From Hyperoplus lanceolatus (Eukaryota > Chordata > Actinopteri > Uranoscopiformes > Ammodytidae), in NCBI GenBank assembly GCA_026929865.2, contig CM049403.1, positions 34,427,501-34,491,500 on the forward strand: DNA of 64,000 nt. The letters run 5' to 3'. Made by a program: the position numbers and the translations under genes. Shown one piece after another: positions 1-13,751 of this stretch; positions within the stretch are counted from its first letter, which is position 1; every line of letters begins with the position of its first letter. The notes under the pieces were generated by a model. That model was not told the origin of the DNA. It saw nothing but the letters and a program-made list of their open reading frames with translations, and did not search any database.

Positions 1-151
1 TGTGTATTAACAATGGATATTTTTTCACAGACAGTACGGACAGGTAGCGGATCATGAGGAGATATTCACTAATCATGACGAAAATAAATTTGGACAATTT
101 TATGCCGTCCTACACCTTTTTTTATTTCTTCTTTTTGTCTGTGTGTTGCAG

Positions 152-219
152 TTGTCCCTGTGAGGAAGGTTCACGCTCTGACCATCAGCTGGGCCGTACC
201 ACCACAGGGGAAACACTAC

Positions 220-263
<44 letters not shown>

Positions 264-1731
264 GACCTCCTCATATCGCTAAGATCACTGAAAGTCTTGA
301 CGGGCTGTGTGGGTGTGTGAGTGTTTGTGTGTGTGTGTTACCTCATCCTGTCTCTAAGATCGCTGTCAGACTAAATAGTGTGTGTGTGTGTTTGTGTTTG
401 TTTTAATATATGTGTGTGTGTGTGTGTGTGTCTTATTGAGCATGTGTTAATGTGTGTTTCTCTCTCTCCGTGTGTGTGTTAATGTGTGCCTGTGTGTGTG
501 TCTGCGTTAATGTGTATGCACGTGTGTGTTAATGTGTATGCACGTGTGTGTGTGTGTGTGTGTTAATGTGTGCCTGTGTGTGTGTCTGCGTTAATGTGTA
601 TGCACGTGTGTGTGTGTGTGTTAATGTGTGTGCACGTGTGTGTGTGTGTGTTAATGTGTATGTGTGTGTATTAATGTGTGTTTCTGTGTGTGTGTGTGTT
701 AATGTGTATGTGTGTGTATTAATGTGTGTGTGTGTGTGTGTGTGTGTATTAATGTGTGTCTCTCTCCCTCTCAGAGTGAAGCCTCTCCATGTGTGTGTTA
801 ATGTGTGTGTGTGAGTGTGTGTATTAATGTGTGTTTCTCTCTGTGTGTCTCTGTGTCTCTCTCCCTCTCAGAGTGAAGCCTCTCCACTAGTATATTAATG
901 TGTGTTTCTCTCTGTGTCTCTCTCCCTCTCAGAGTGAAGCCGCTCCACTACACCTCGTGGCTGATCGGACATGAAGGCCCCGGCAGCATCTTGTCTCTGC
1001 TCCGGAAGAAGTGAGTCAACAAGAGAATCACTCTCAACACTCAAATTATTTCCTCATATTCTGTATAAAAATGTCTGAAAAAACCCTCAAAAAGTTGCCT
1101 AAGCTAAAGGTCAATAGTTTGTTTTTTAGATACAAAGAGATTAGATCCAGTTTGATATAAAGGAGGTTCATTTTGGGTTCAATGGGCCTTTTTTGTTTGT
1201 TCATGAGAATCACCCGATTGCATTTTATTCGGTTGATCTCGATTGTCGATTTAGTCTAGTCTGACCTTCCGATACCGATCCCTTTACCCCTTTGGAAGAA
1301 CTTTAATTCAGACCGTACTCAAAAGTTCCTGTGAACTTTTATTTTTTCTATTGAAAACCGAACTATAAAACGTATATAAAACAAATTAGTGAAAGGAAAT
1401 GTGTTTGGTGAGGACAAAAGCTTATTATTATTATTGTGTGTGTGTGTATGTCTATATCTGTGTGTGTGTGTGTGTGTGTATGTCTATATCTCTATCTGTG
1501 TGTGAGTGTGTGTGTGTGTCTATATCTGTGTGTGTGTGTGTTTGTGTGTGTTTGTGTGTGTGTGTTTGTGTGTGTGTGTGTCTCAGGTGCTGGGCTCTGG
1601 CTCTGTTTGGAGGAAACAGTGAAACCGGTTTCGACCAGAACCAGACCTACTCCATCTTCTCCATCTCCATCACACTCACTGACCAGGGATACAAGAACTT
1701 CTACCAGGTTAATACACACACACTCACTCAC

Positions 1732-1787
<56 letters not shown>

Positions 1788-1982
1788 ACTCACTCACTCA
1801 CTCACTCACTCACTCACTCACTCACTCACTCACTCACTCACTCACTCACTCACTCACCTAGTGTTAACCCTCAATCAGCCCTTTAAAGGCCTGTCCCAAA
1901 GTGAGAACCGGACAAAATGTCCTCACTTTGCAAAAATGTTCTCAATCCGATGGTCTAAAGATTAAATTGGTTCCATAGTTAC

Positions 1983-2037
<55 letters not shown>

Positions 2038-5000
2038 TTGTTTATTTCTAAATCCTTCCTTGTCCTCATAACTCACACACTCATCCTTCTGTCCCTCTGT
2101 GCAGGTGGTCCACTTTGTGTTCCAGTACCTGAAGATGCTTCAGACTCTGGGCCCCCAGCAGAGGTAAGGCTCCACGTTACATTCTGATTTCAAACAGATA
2201 ATTTAACACGTCATATCCATTGTAGCAAATAAGAGAAATATGCCTTCTTTGTTTGGTTATATAAAAAAAAAAAAAATTAATTTCACCACAAAAAATAAAA
2301 TAATATAATATGTCAATTTTCTTTCAGGATCTATGAAGAAATTCAGAAGATTGAACGAGGCCAACGAGTTCCACTACCAGGAGCAGGTAAAGCGGCTGAA
2401 TTATTATAACAAATGTGTATAACAGATGATAATAAATAAATGAACAATGAATAGATCTGTCTTTCCGCTAGACAGTACAAATGTGTAAAGATGATAATAC
2501 ATTTGATTTGATTAAATTTATTTCAGACATATCAAAAAAAGAAAAATGAAAAGCATGAAAATACAATAAAGAAATATGTTCAAATGATTTCACAAAATAA
2601 ACAAAAAATAAACAAAAAATAAACAAAAAATAAACAAATAACATATTGAATTGATCTGCCTGAAAAGGAGCGGGAAGAAGTATAAACTAATTTAATCCTA
2701 CCCCTTTTCCACAGCTCAATAACTTATATTTGTTATATTAGCTTCCTGTGTTCTTTATGATCCTGTAAATAAATGAACAATGAATAGACCTGTCTTTCCG
2801 CTAAACAATACTTTCAATTAGACGAGATGAGGTTTCAACCCTTCAATCACTGATACTCGATGCTGCAAAAACTACAGTCAGAAATGTTATACAAATTTAA
2901 TTTAAACCTGCAGTGTGTAGAATTTTGGGTTTTATTTCCTAGCAGATTTTGTAGAAAGTAATTATAATATCTATAGGTACATTTAATTTAGTGTATAATA
3001 GCTGAAAAAAATGTTTTGAATATTTTTTTTCCCCCTTAGAAAGGGTCTCATATATGTCCATATTTCTGCATATTTTGGACCAAGGCCTAGTGCCGCCATC
3101 TTGAAAGTGTCATAGTTGGAATGTCATCAGGTGCATTGTTTAAAATTTTGAATCGTTCTTGTCCTTGAAGGCCACTGTAGCTTCTGTTATTATTCGAAAA
3201 GGGTTGGGATTACCCAGGGAGTGTTGCATTCTAGAACTTTGTAGAACTTTCTTCATGATGTCATATTACACACTGCACCTTTAATTGCTAACTAGGTTTT
3301 TCCCCCAAAATAATTAATTAGAAAAAAATAGGTCAAATGAAACAATTCTATAGCAACAAAGAAACTCAAATAATCTCTATGATACCGTGTTGATAATTCA
3401 ATGTAAATATGTGATTGAACTTGTGTTAGGACTAAACGAGGAGAAGCAGCTTTCAGTTTTTATGCACCTAATATCTGGAACAAACTCCCAGAAAACTTGA
3501 GGTCTGCTGCAAGCCTCAGTTCTTTTAAATCGAGTCTGAAGACTTTTCTGTTTCCATTTTAACCTGTACTTTTAATTTAATTTAAATGTTTTACTTCTTT
3601 TCATTCGCTTTTAAATGTCTTCTAATGTGTTTTATGTATTCTAATCTTGCCCCTGTAAAGCACTTTGAGTGGCCTTGTGTTTGAATTGTGCTATAGAAAT
3701 ACACTTGCCTTGCCTTGCCTTGTGTTAAATGTTGTAAATATGAGATTAAACACATATATCAATGTTTCCCTCCAGACGGACCCCATAGAGTTTGTGGAGA
3801 ACATCATTCTATTATCTATTATTTTCAATGTAATTTCAACACATTGTACAAAAAGTATGGCTTGGAATTCAGCTCTCATACAAAAACGTAAACAGAGATA
3901 AAGCCGGTGCAGGTCATGGGTTTGCTGCTCTCAGCCCTTTTGAAGCCACTTTGGAAACAACTCGCACCAGTGTGGTGTGCATGAGCAATGGTGCAGGAAG
4001 TATTAGTATTTACAAAAATAAAAATAAATAAATAATAATAAAAAAAAAAAAAAAAATCGATTATGAACTTTTATGCATCGATTCAGAATCGTCCGAGACA
4101 GAATCGATATTAATCGGAAAATCGATTTTTTTTCCCACCCCTAGTATATATGTGATTGAACTTGTGTTAAATGTTGTAAATATGAGATTAAACACATATA
4201 TAAACGTTTCCCCCCAGACGGACCCCATAGAGTTTGTGGAGAACATCTGTGAGAACATGCAGCTGTTTCCTAAAGAAGACTTCCTCACCGGGGACCAGCT
4301 CATGTTTGAGTATGACACACAGGTAAAAAGTCATTTAACTTCAACTAAATAAAAAAGAATTACATCTACGGTGCCGACCATCTCTACCATTGTGTCCTTG
4401 AGCAAGACACTTAACCCCCAAACTGCCCCAGGGGGCGCTGTACTATGGCTGATCCTGCGCTCTGACCCCCTCTGGAGTGTGTCTGTCTGTCTGTCTGTCT
4501 GTACTATGGCTGACCCTGCGCTCTGACCCCCTCTGGAGTGTGTCTGTCTGTCTGTCTGTCTGTACTATGGCTGACCCTGCGCTCTGACCCCCTCTGGAGT
4601 CTGTCTGTCTGTCTGTCTGTCTGTACTATGGCTGACCCTGCGCTCTGACCCCCTCTGGAGTGTGGGAACTTGAGAGGGGAGATGAGAAAAGATGAATTTC
4701 AATGTAACCAACCATTGACTAATATAGTAATTTCACTTTAAAGCTAACCATGACAACAAGACCCGAATCTGATCCAGAATCAGTGTCTGCTGCTCACTGT
4801 GTAAGGCACTGTGTTCACTCTGAGACATTTTAAACCTGCAGTGTGTAATTGTGGGTTTTATTTCCTAGCAGATTTTGTAGAAAGTAATTATAGTATCCAT
4901 AAGTACATTTAATTTAGTGCATAATAGCTGAAAAAAAAAGTTTTAATTATTTTTTTTTCCCTTAGAAAGGGTCTCATTTATGTCCATATTTCTGCATATT

Positions 5001-5744
5001 TTGGACCAAGGCCTAGTGCCGCCATCTTGAAAGTGTCATAGTTGGAATGTCATCAGGTGCATTGTCTAAAATTTAGAATTGTTCTTGTCCTTGAAGGCCA
5101 CTGTAGCTTCTGTTATTATTCTAAAGGGTTGGGGTTACCCAGGGAGTGTTGCATTCTAGAACTTTGTAGAACTTTTATGATGTCATATTACACACTGCAC
5201 CTTTAAGTGAATGCCGGAGTTTTTTTTATTTATTAAAGAAAATAAATTGTGTACTGCACCTTTAAACTTATTTTGTCTACTAAGGACTAGAATCAACCAT
5301 TAAGCGTAACTTCATATCAGTTCATTTATTAGCGTGATTATTTTCACATCTTGTAAAATAAAAATTATGGCCAAAAGATTTTGGGAAAATATGGAATCCT
5401 GATTTATCTGACAGATAGCTTAACTGAAAGGCATCAGTTGAATTTTTCGTGTCACGTGTAAACTGTCATGTTGGTTACCTTAAGGTGCCTTCCTAAACCA
5501 CATACTTGATTATTGGTTATTAGTAAAGGCCTGATGGAAATAAGATTTATATTATATTGAGTCAAAATAACTCTGTGTGTGTGTGTGTGTGTGTTACTCT
5601 GTCTTTGTGTGTGTGTGTTACTCTGTGTGTGTTACTCTGTCTTTGTGTGTTACTCTGTGTGTGTTACTCTGTCTTTGTTTGTGTGTTTCTGTGTGTGTGT
5701 GTGTGTGTTACTCTGTCTTTGTGTGTGTGTGTGTGTTACTCTGT

Positions 5745-5775
<31 letters not shown>

Positions 5776-8700
5776 TCAGGTGATCAGTGAAGCTGTGACG
5801 CTGCTGACTCCAGACAGAGCGAACCTCCTGCTGCTGTCGCCAGAGAACGAGGGTCACTGTCCACTCAGAGAGAAATGGTTTGGAACCTGCTACAACAACG
5901 AGGGTAAGAGAGAGACACACGCACTCTCTGCAACACACACACACACACACACACCCCAACAGTGAAAGACACTCACTCACTCACTCACTCACTCATACTC
6001 ACACAAGCACACATGCAGTATTTTACGCATACTTCATATCTTGTCTTCTTTGTGACTGCTAAAATGAAAGGAAGGCATTTAAGACCAACAAATAATTTAA
6101 TATGAGCACGAAATTGTATTTGTGTGTGTTTGTTTTGCCCCCCTAGACATCCCAGAGGAGTGGGCTCAGCGCTGGGCCGGAGACTTTGAACTCAACACAG
6201 ACCTTCACCTCCCCGCTGAGAACAAATTCATCGGTCAGTATGAACACAATGTATAAGGGTGGTAGGATGGCCTAGACTAGAGGAAAGGGGTCCAACCAGT
6301 AACCATGAGGTCTCTGGTTCCTCCTCCCAGTAACCGGGGCGACTGTGGCTCAGGTGGTTGAGCGGGTCGGCTAATGATCAAAGGGTTGGAGGTTCGATCC
6401 CCACCCTGCCACCTGTGTCATAGTTGTTGTGTCCTTGGGCAAGACACTTCACCCACCTTGCCTCGTGTGAATGTCGATAGTTAGCCTGCTATGTGTGTGA
6501 ATGGGAACGTGTAAATGGGAACAGGTCTCCCTTGCAAAAGAGTCTTCGGACTCAATGGGATTTACCTGTATAAATAACCATGAGGTCTCTGGTTCCTCCT
6601 CCCAGTAACCATGAGGTCTCTGGTTCCTCCTCCCAGTAACCATGAGGTCTCTGGTTCCTCCTCCCAGTAACCATGAGGTCTCTGGTTCCTCCTCCCAGTA
6701 ACCATGAGGTCTCTGGTTCCTCCTCCCAGTAACCATGAGGTCTCTAGTTCCTCCTCCCACTAACCATGAGGTCTCTGGTTCCTCCCAGTAACCATGAGGT
6801 CTCTGGTTCCTCCTCCCAGTAACCATGAGGTCTTAGGTCCACTAACAGAGGTCTGGTTCCTCCTCTCAGTAACCATGAGGTCTCTGGTTCCTCCTCCCAG
6901 TAACCATGAGGTCTCTGGTTCCTCCTCCCAGTAACCATGAGGTCTCTGGTTCTTTCTCTCAGTAACCATGAGGTCTCTGGTTCCTCCTCCCAGTAACCAT
7001 GAGGTCTCTGGTTCCTCCTCCCAGCAACCATGAGGTCTCTGGTTCCTCCCAGTAACCATGAGGTCTCTGGTTCCTCCCAGTAACCATGAGGTCTCTGATT
7101 CCTCCTCCCAGTAAACATGAGGTCTCTGGTTCCTCCCAGTAACCATGAGGTCTCTGGTTGGATCCCCGGCACCAGACAGGAGGGTGTTAGTAGTAAAACT
7201 AGTGGTGGCCGCTATTACATCTACAGTGCCCACCATCTCTACCATTGTGTCCTTGAGCAAGACACTTAACCCCAAACTGCTCCAGGGGCGCTGTACTATG
7301 GCTGACCCTGTGCTCTGACCCTCTCTGGAGTGTGGGAACTTGAGAGGGGAGATGAGAAAAGACACATAGCAATGTGCCTTGTGTACAATTGACTAAAATT
7401 GAATTAACTTTACTTAACTTAACAATGTAAACATGACGATATTCTTCTATCCCTGATCTTGTCATGTATGAAAATTAGATGCTGAATGTGGTGTATGAGA
7501 ATTGTATGTGCTGTTTATCATATCATAGTTCTGCTTTATCGACCAGGTTTTGGAAAAGAGTTTAGTGTGTTAAAAGTTATATTTTACTACATTATCACAA
7601 TATAAAAGCAACAATTTAAATCATTTATAATATAATTTATAATTAATAATATAATAGCTGATTTATAGTACAGTGATATATATATATATATTTTTTTTAA
7701 ATGTTCTTCTTCTTTGTTCTTCAGCGACGGATTTTGCCCTGAAAGCGTCGGACTGTCCGGACTCTGAGTTTCCCGTCCGGATCGTAAACAACGAGCGCGG
7801 CGCTCTGTGGTACAAGAAAGACAACAAGTTCAAGATACCCAAAGGTCGGTACATATACTGTATTAACCCTTGTGCCCTCTTCGCCCATTTTTGTACATTT
7901 TTTTTGATTTGGTGATCATTTTTGCTGTGGTAAAGCTTTTGGCATGATTTTTTGCAGGAACTATTCTTTTGAGTCAAATTTTTGAAATCCAATATCCTTT
8001 ACTCTTAGATGTCTTGACAACTCTGTCAGTAAATTTTTGGGTCGAAGGTGGTGAGAGGGTGCTTAATGCTTCATCTGGCACTACATAAAAAATACTAATG
8101 CAATCAAATCAATTTTTTTGCTAATCTTTGACATATCCAAGACTCCAATCACCATTAATGCCACATCCCCCTACTATTTGTATTATGGAAAATAATTCAC
8201 TTTTTGTGTTTTTTTTGTAAAAAATATTTAAATAATTCAAATACTTAAACTGGCATTTAATGGGTTAAAATCCTGAAAATGATTGAATGTTTGGTAGTTT
8301 TGAGCCGGTAAGAAGTTGTTTAAGAGATGTATGCAAAAAAAAAAAAAAAAAAAAAAGTACCCGGTCCTCACTTCTTATTCAATTAAGTTATTCCAAAAAA
8401 AATATTGATGTATTGATGATTTAATAGCACTTTTTGTGAGCGTGGACATTTTTGGGTCGAAGGTGGTGAGAGGGTTGTACATTCGAAGGGGGCACAAGGG
8501 TTAATACAGCTCTGGAAAACATTCAGAGACCACTACAAATGTTCAGTGTCTCTCGTTTGACTTATTATAAGCATATGTTTGAGTTGAATGAACATTTTGG
8601 TTTTATAATATAAACTACTGACAACATTTCTACCAAAGTCCAATACATTTTTTAGTCATCAAGAGCATTTCCATTAAGTAATGTAGAGATGAAGATTGAA

Positions 8701-9423
8701 GAAACATCCAGACTGGTTTTTTTCAGAGCTGTAATTAGACCTTTTAAAACGATCATGAATCTCTTTTGAAGCGTCTGTATATTATATTAATATTTAACTA
8801 AACATTACATAGTTTCAATACATAGCAAGGATTTTTTACTTAAAATTACTTAAAAACAGAAAAGTTTTCTTGTTTTTAAATAAAGTAAATTATTAAATTG
8901 GCTGTTTGTGCTACAAGAAAGACAACAAGTTCAAGATACCCAAAGGTCGGTACCAACAAACCCCTCAACTATGGAGGACTATATCGGCTATTTAATGAAA
9001 TACATTAATAGATAGATAAATTACTCAATAAATAAATACATTATGAAAAGCTCGATAATCAAATAAATTAAAAAAAAAAAAAGGACAACCAGTTCTCCAA
9101 AGCTGTTAATTGGATTTTTTTTAAATGATCATAAATCTCTTTTGAAGCGTCTGTGGGTTGAATATTTAACTAAACATTATATAGTTTCAATACATAGCAA
9201 GAAGTAAATGTTTAACTTTTAATTTTATAAATAGAAAAGTTTGTTTGTGGGGTTTAAAATAAAGTAAATGATTAAACTATAATGTTTTCTGTCTTTCAGC
9301 GTATATTCGTTTCAACCTGATCTCCCCGGTGATTCAGAAGAGTCCTGAGAAGTAAGAGACACAGAAAACACACAAGACCATCCATGTTAAAGTCAATCAT
9401 TAGGACTGTGTGTGTGTGTGTGT

Positions 9424-9470
<47 letters not shown>

Positions 9471-12406
9471 GGTGTGTGGGTGGGTTTGGTTTGTGAGAAC
9501 CAATTTGAGTTTATATCTTAAGAGTGAGGACATTTTGGGAAAGACCTATAGAAGGCTGTTGGATTGTTCACGCTAGGTTTATGTTTTATTGCAAGGGTTA
9601 GGGTAAGGGGCGAGGGAATGCATTATGTCAATGAATGTACAAACGAGTGTGTCTCTTTGTGTGTGTGTGTGTGTGAGTTAGTATTTATGTGTGTGTGTTA
9701 ACGTGTGTATTTATGCATTTATTTTTTTTTTTCTTCCTCCCATCCTTTCTTGAAATCTACTCTCTTTGGTTGTCCGGCGGCACTCAGGTCCCCCATTTTC
9801 ATCAATTCAATTCAGTACACAGTTCTGTTCGATAAAATAACAATTTTTTTTTTAGTTTTTTTACTCTCTTTACCTTTTTTCCTTTACCTACTCTTTTTTT
9901 TTACCACCTACACTTTTAAGTCGCTTTAAGTCAGTCGCCATCGTTCCGTGCGCCAAGTGTTGTGTGAAGTGCCTGTTGGCCTGTTCCAATTCTTAACGGT
10001 GTCAAAACCTCTGCAAGTTTCAAACAAGTCTGACAGCGGCCTGTATTATTCTTTACAATTTGTATGTAAGTGACTTGACATTGTGCTCAGGTTATTAGTC
10101 TGTAATTTTCATAATTTTTGAAACATAATTTGCTTTGAAATGCCAAACGCAACCCTGTGACAACTCATCAAGTCCATTCCACAGCTTAATACCCTTTATA
10201 GAATCGAAAGGTTTAGTGTGGTCCTATATTTTCTCGTGATTTATCTTTTCTTCTTAAATCATGCAAAACTCTGTCTTCAACTTTTGTAAACGTTTGGAGG
10301 CTTTTTTGAGCCTTGTAAATAATTTGTACTGTGTGGTAATTTACCACTCACGTAATTTGAGAATTCTACCTTCAATAAAAGTTTAGTGTGTGCCCTGTAA
10401 TTGGCTTGGTAAATAATTGTTTGTTCTTTGAAGAACTCCAACGGTGCAATGTTTTGTAAGTGTTTCCCCATATTTCAGCACAGTAATGCAGATGTGGGGA
10501 AACTAAACTCCAGTATAATACAAGTAAGGCCTTTTGATTGAAACAATGTTGTGCTTTCCAAAGTATAGAATCTCCGGCTATTTGCCCCTGAGATGGCTAA
10601 CTTGTGGTTTCCAGCTTAATTTATCGTCAATTATTACCCCTAGGACTTTGTGTTGCTTGACCCTTTGAATTTCAATCCCATTTACCTTGATTTTTACAGC
10701 GACATCTGATGCTCTCCTGCCAAACATCATGAATTTAGTTTTTCTAAATTTAGTGATAACTTATTTCGGTTTAACCACTCATGTAACTTAGTCAATTCAA
10801 TTTTTCTCAACCATATTATTAGTTTTCCCGAATAGAAGTTTTCACAATAAAATTAACCTTAAGATTTTGACCTTACAATGTCTTTATATAAAGCAAATAA
10901 TTGCCCCAAGTGACCCTAAAAAACAATATCTAAGTGTCATTAACCCCTAATTTCAAATTGTTTCCTGTCATGTAAATAACTTCTGACCCAGTCATGTGCC
11001 AAACCTCAATGCCTAATTCTCCAGTTTATTAGAAGGATGTCATGATTAATAGTGTCGAATGCTTTTTTGAGGTCTAAGAAAATTCCTATAGAGTACAATT
11101 TGTGATCAATAGCATACTAATAATTTCTACCGATTCAGCCAAGGCCAGTGGGTGGAATGATTCTTTCTAAAGCGAATTGACTGTCATACAGAAGTTGATG
11201 TTTAGTAATGAATTCATCAAGTCTATTGCTAATAACTTTTCCAGAATTTTAGAAATTGTGTTAAAAGGAGCGGTCTATAATTAGTAAATAATTCATCACC
11301 ATTCTTATGTAATGGTATAACCTTTGCTACTTTCTGTAGAAGAAAAGCCGTTTGAAAGATAGGTTAAAAGGTGTGTTAACGGTTTAATAATAGTATCTTG
11401 CACTGATTTGATATTTCATTAAACCCTAGGGTCTCTAGAGGTCTTTGTTTTCATTCCAAGCAATATCTCCCTTATTCGTTGGCCTCGACTGGCTTCAAAA
11501 AAGAGTGTTGAAGAGACCGTTTTCACTAACTCCCTACACTCTTCCCAAGATCCCTTTTGCTAAATTAGGTCCAATATTAAAAAAAATTCATTTAGTTTAT
11601 TTACAGTGTTCATGCATTCAAACTTAACGTTATTTTCATGGAAATATGAGGATAATTATGTATTCTGCTGTCATTTCTTAACATGTATTTACTATGTCCC
11701 AAATTTTTTGGGTTGATTTGCATTTGTTTCTAACAACTTACCATAATATTTCTTTTTACAGTCTCTGAGAATGTTATTTAGCTTGTTACGATAGATTTTA
11801 TATTTTAACTCCGCCTTTGGTGTCCTTGCTTTTATGAATCTTTTGTACAATGTATTTTTCTTTTTGCAAGCATTTATCAAGGATTTAGTTAGCCACTGTT
11901 TATCATGTCTTTGCTTTAAGGCCCTTTTTTTAAGTGGAAATTTTTATCATACAGCCTTTGAAATATCTGCAGGAATAAATGAAACTTGCATTAACATCCT
12001 TCCCCTTGTATACAGAGTCCCAACTTTGGTCAATAAGTCATTTTTCAGTGCTTCTATCCTCTCATCAGTTTCCAACCTTACAAATATCTCTTTAAATGCA
12101 TGTGTGTGTTAACATATTATCCCTGTGTTAACGTGTTGGCTCATAACTTGGCGGAGCCTGTGTGTGTTTGTGTGTGAGTGTGTGTATATATGTGTGTGTG
12201 TTTTAATGTGTGTGTGTGTGTGTGTTTAACAGTATATTCCTGTGTTTTTCAGTCTTGTTCTGTTTGATATCTTTGTGAACGTGTTGGCCCATAACCTGGC
12301 TGAGCCGGCGTACGAGGCGGACGTGGCTCAGCTGGAATACAAGCTGGTGGCCGCAGAGCACGGACTGGTCATCAGACTGAAGGGATTCAACCACAAGCTA
12401 CCGGTG

Positions 12407-12449
<43 letters not shown>

Positions 12450-12542
12450 GCAGGCAGGCAAGCAGACAGACAGACAGACAGACAGGTCATCAGACTGACA
12501 GAGGCAGTCAGACAGACACAAGACAGACAGGTAGACGGATGG

Positions 12543-12574
<32 letters not shown>

Positions 12575-13265
12575 GGCTGGCAGACAGACATACACACAGA
12601 CAGACATGTGGTGCACGTCTAACTTTTATTCTAGAGTTTATGGTTTTGTGACCTGTGACCTTAACCAAGGCTTTCAGCTTACTTACCAGACAAACAGCTC
12701 TGGAAAAATTTAAGAGACCAGTCTGGATTTTTCTTCAATCTTCATCTCTACATTTCTTAATGGAAATGCTCTTTAATGACAATATTTTTTGGGGGGAATT
12801 TGGTAGAAATGTTGTCAGTAGTTTATAGAATAAAACCAAAATGTTCCTTCTACTCAAACATATGCCTAGAAATAGTAAAACGAGAGACACTGAACATTTG
12901 GAGTGGTCTCTTAATTTGGTCCAGAGCTGTATAGTGTAGGGAGAAATAGTTCACACAAAAATGTCATTGAATGTAATCCAGCCGTCCGTTCAATACCCTC
13001 ACTTCTTATTCAATTAAGTTATTCCCAAAAACAATTGTGCCTTTTAAAATGGAAAAATCTCTGAAAAAGTCCAGACCTAATGAGGAAAGTATGAAGAAAC
13101 ATATTCATTTTCCCTTTTCTGTGCCGTTTCAGCTGCTGTTGAGGTTGATAGTGGACCATCTGGCAGACTTCACCGCAGACCCCGGAGTCTTCACAATGTT
13201 CTCAGAGCAGCTCAAGAAAACCTACTTCAACATCCTCATCAAACCAGAGAGACTCGGAAAGTATG

Positions 13266-13341
<76 letters not shown>

Positions 13342-13710
13342 TTCTTTTTTTTTACACACACACACACACCTTTTATATGTCCAACATTACATTATATAAT
13401 GGTAGTTACTCATTCCACGATATGACAGAAAAACTATACGGACAAAATTGTTATTAAACGAAACCCCGTGATTTGGATTTCATACTTTCACTTTTTACTT
13501 TCCAATAATTAATTTATTAAATAAATTAATAATTTCCTTTTTTTTCATCATCAGAAAACAGAAAAGTATATTTTTTTATGCATCTTTAGTTTTTTCTATC
13601 TGTTTTAGTACATTTTCTTTGTTGAATCTGCAAACTTTTGGATTTCGCGGGTTCAAATCTGACCTGTGGACCTTTACTGCAGGTCATCCCCTCTCTCTCT
13701 CTGTCTGTCT

Positions 13711-13751
<41 letters not shown>

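Noticed and set aside
54-814. Cys/Val-rich open frames at the window start
   Set aside because: They are translations of (TG)n repeats; the only real coding part here is the nardilysin exon 152-221 in another frame context.
6336-6412. tRNA gene
   Set aside because: A and B boxes are present, but the arms do not pair as a tRNA and the sequence continues into a SINE body. The same applies to 27103 and 54155.
6577-7160. CRISPR-like regular repeats
   Set aside because: The units are directly adjacent with no unique spacers, in a vertebrate intron; it is a minisatellite.
6449-7365. Long minus-strand frames with a repeating Arg-Asn-Gln-Arg-Pro-His-Gly-Tyr-Trp peptide
   Set aside because: The 31-bp minisatellite stays open by chance; the nardilysin exons around it are on the plus strand and no splice or start signals support it.
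12387-12668. Cys/Leu/Ser-rich minus-strand frames
   Set aside because: Translations of the (CAGA)n repeat in reverse.
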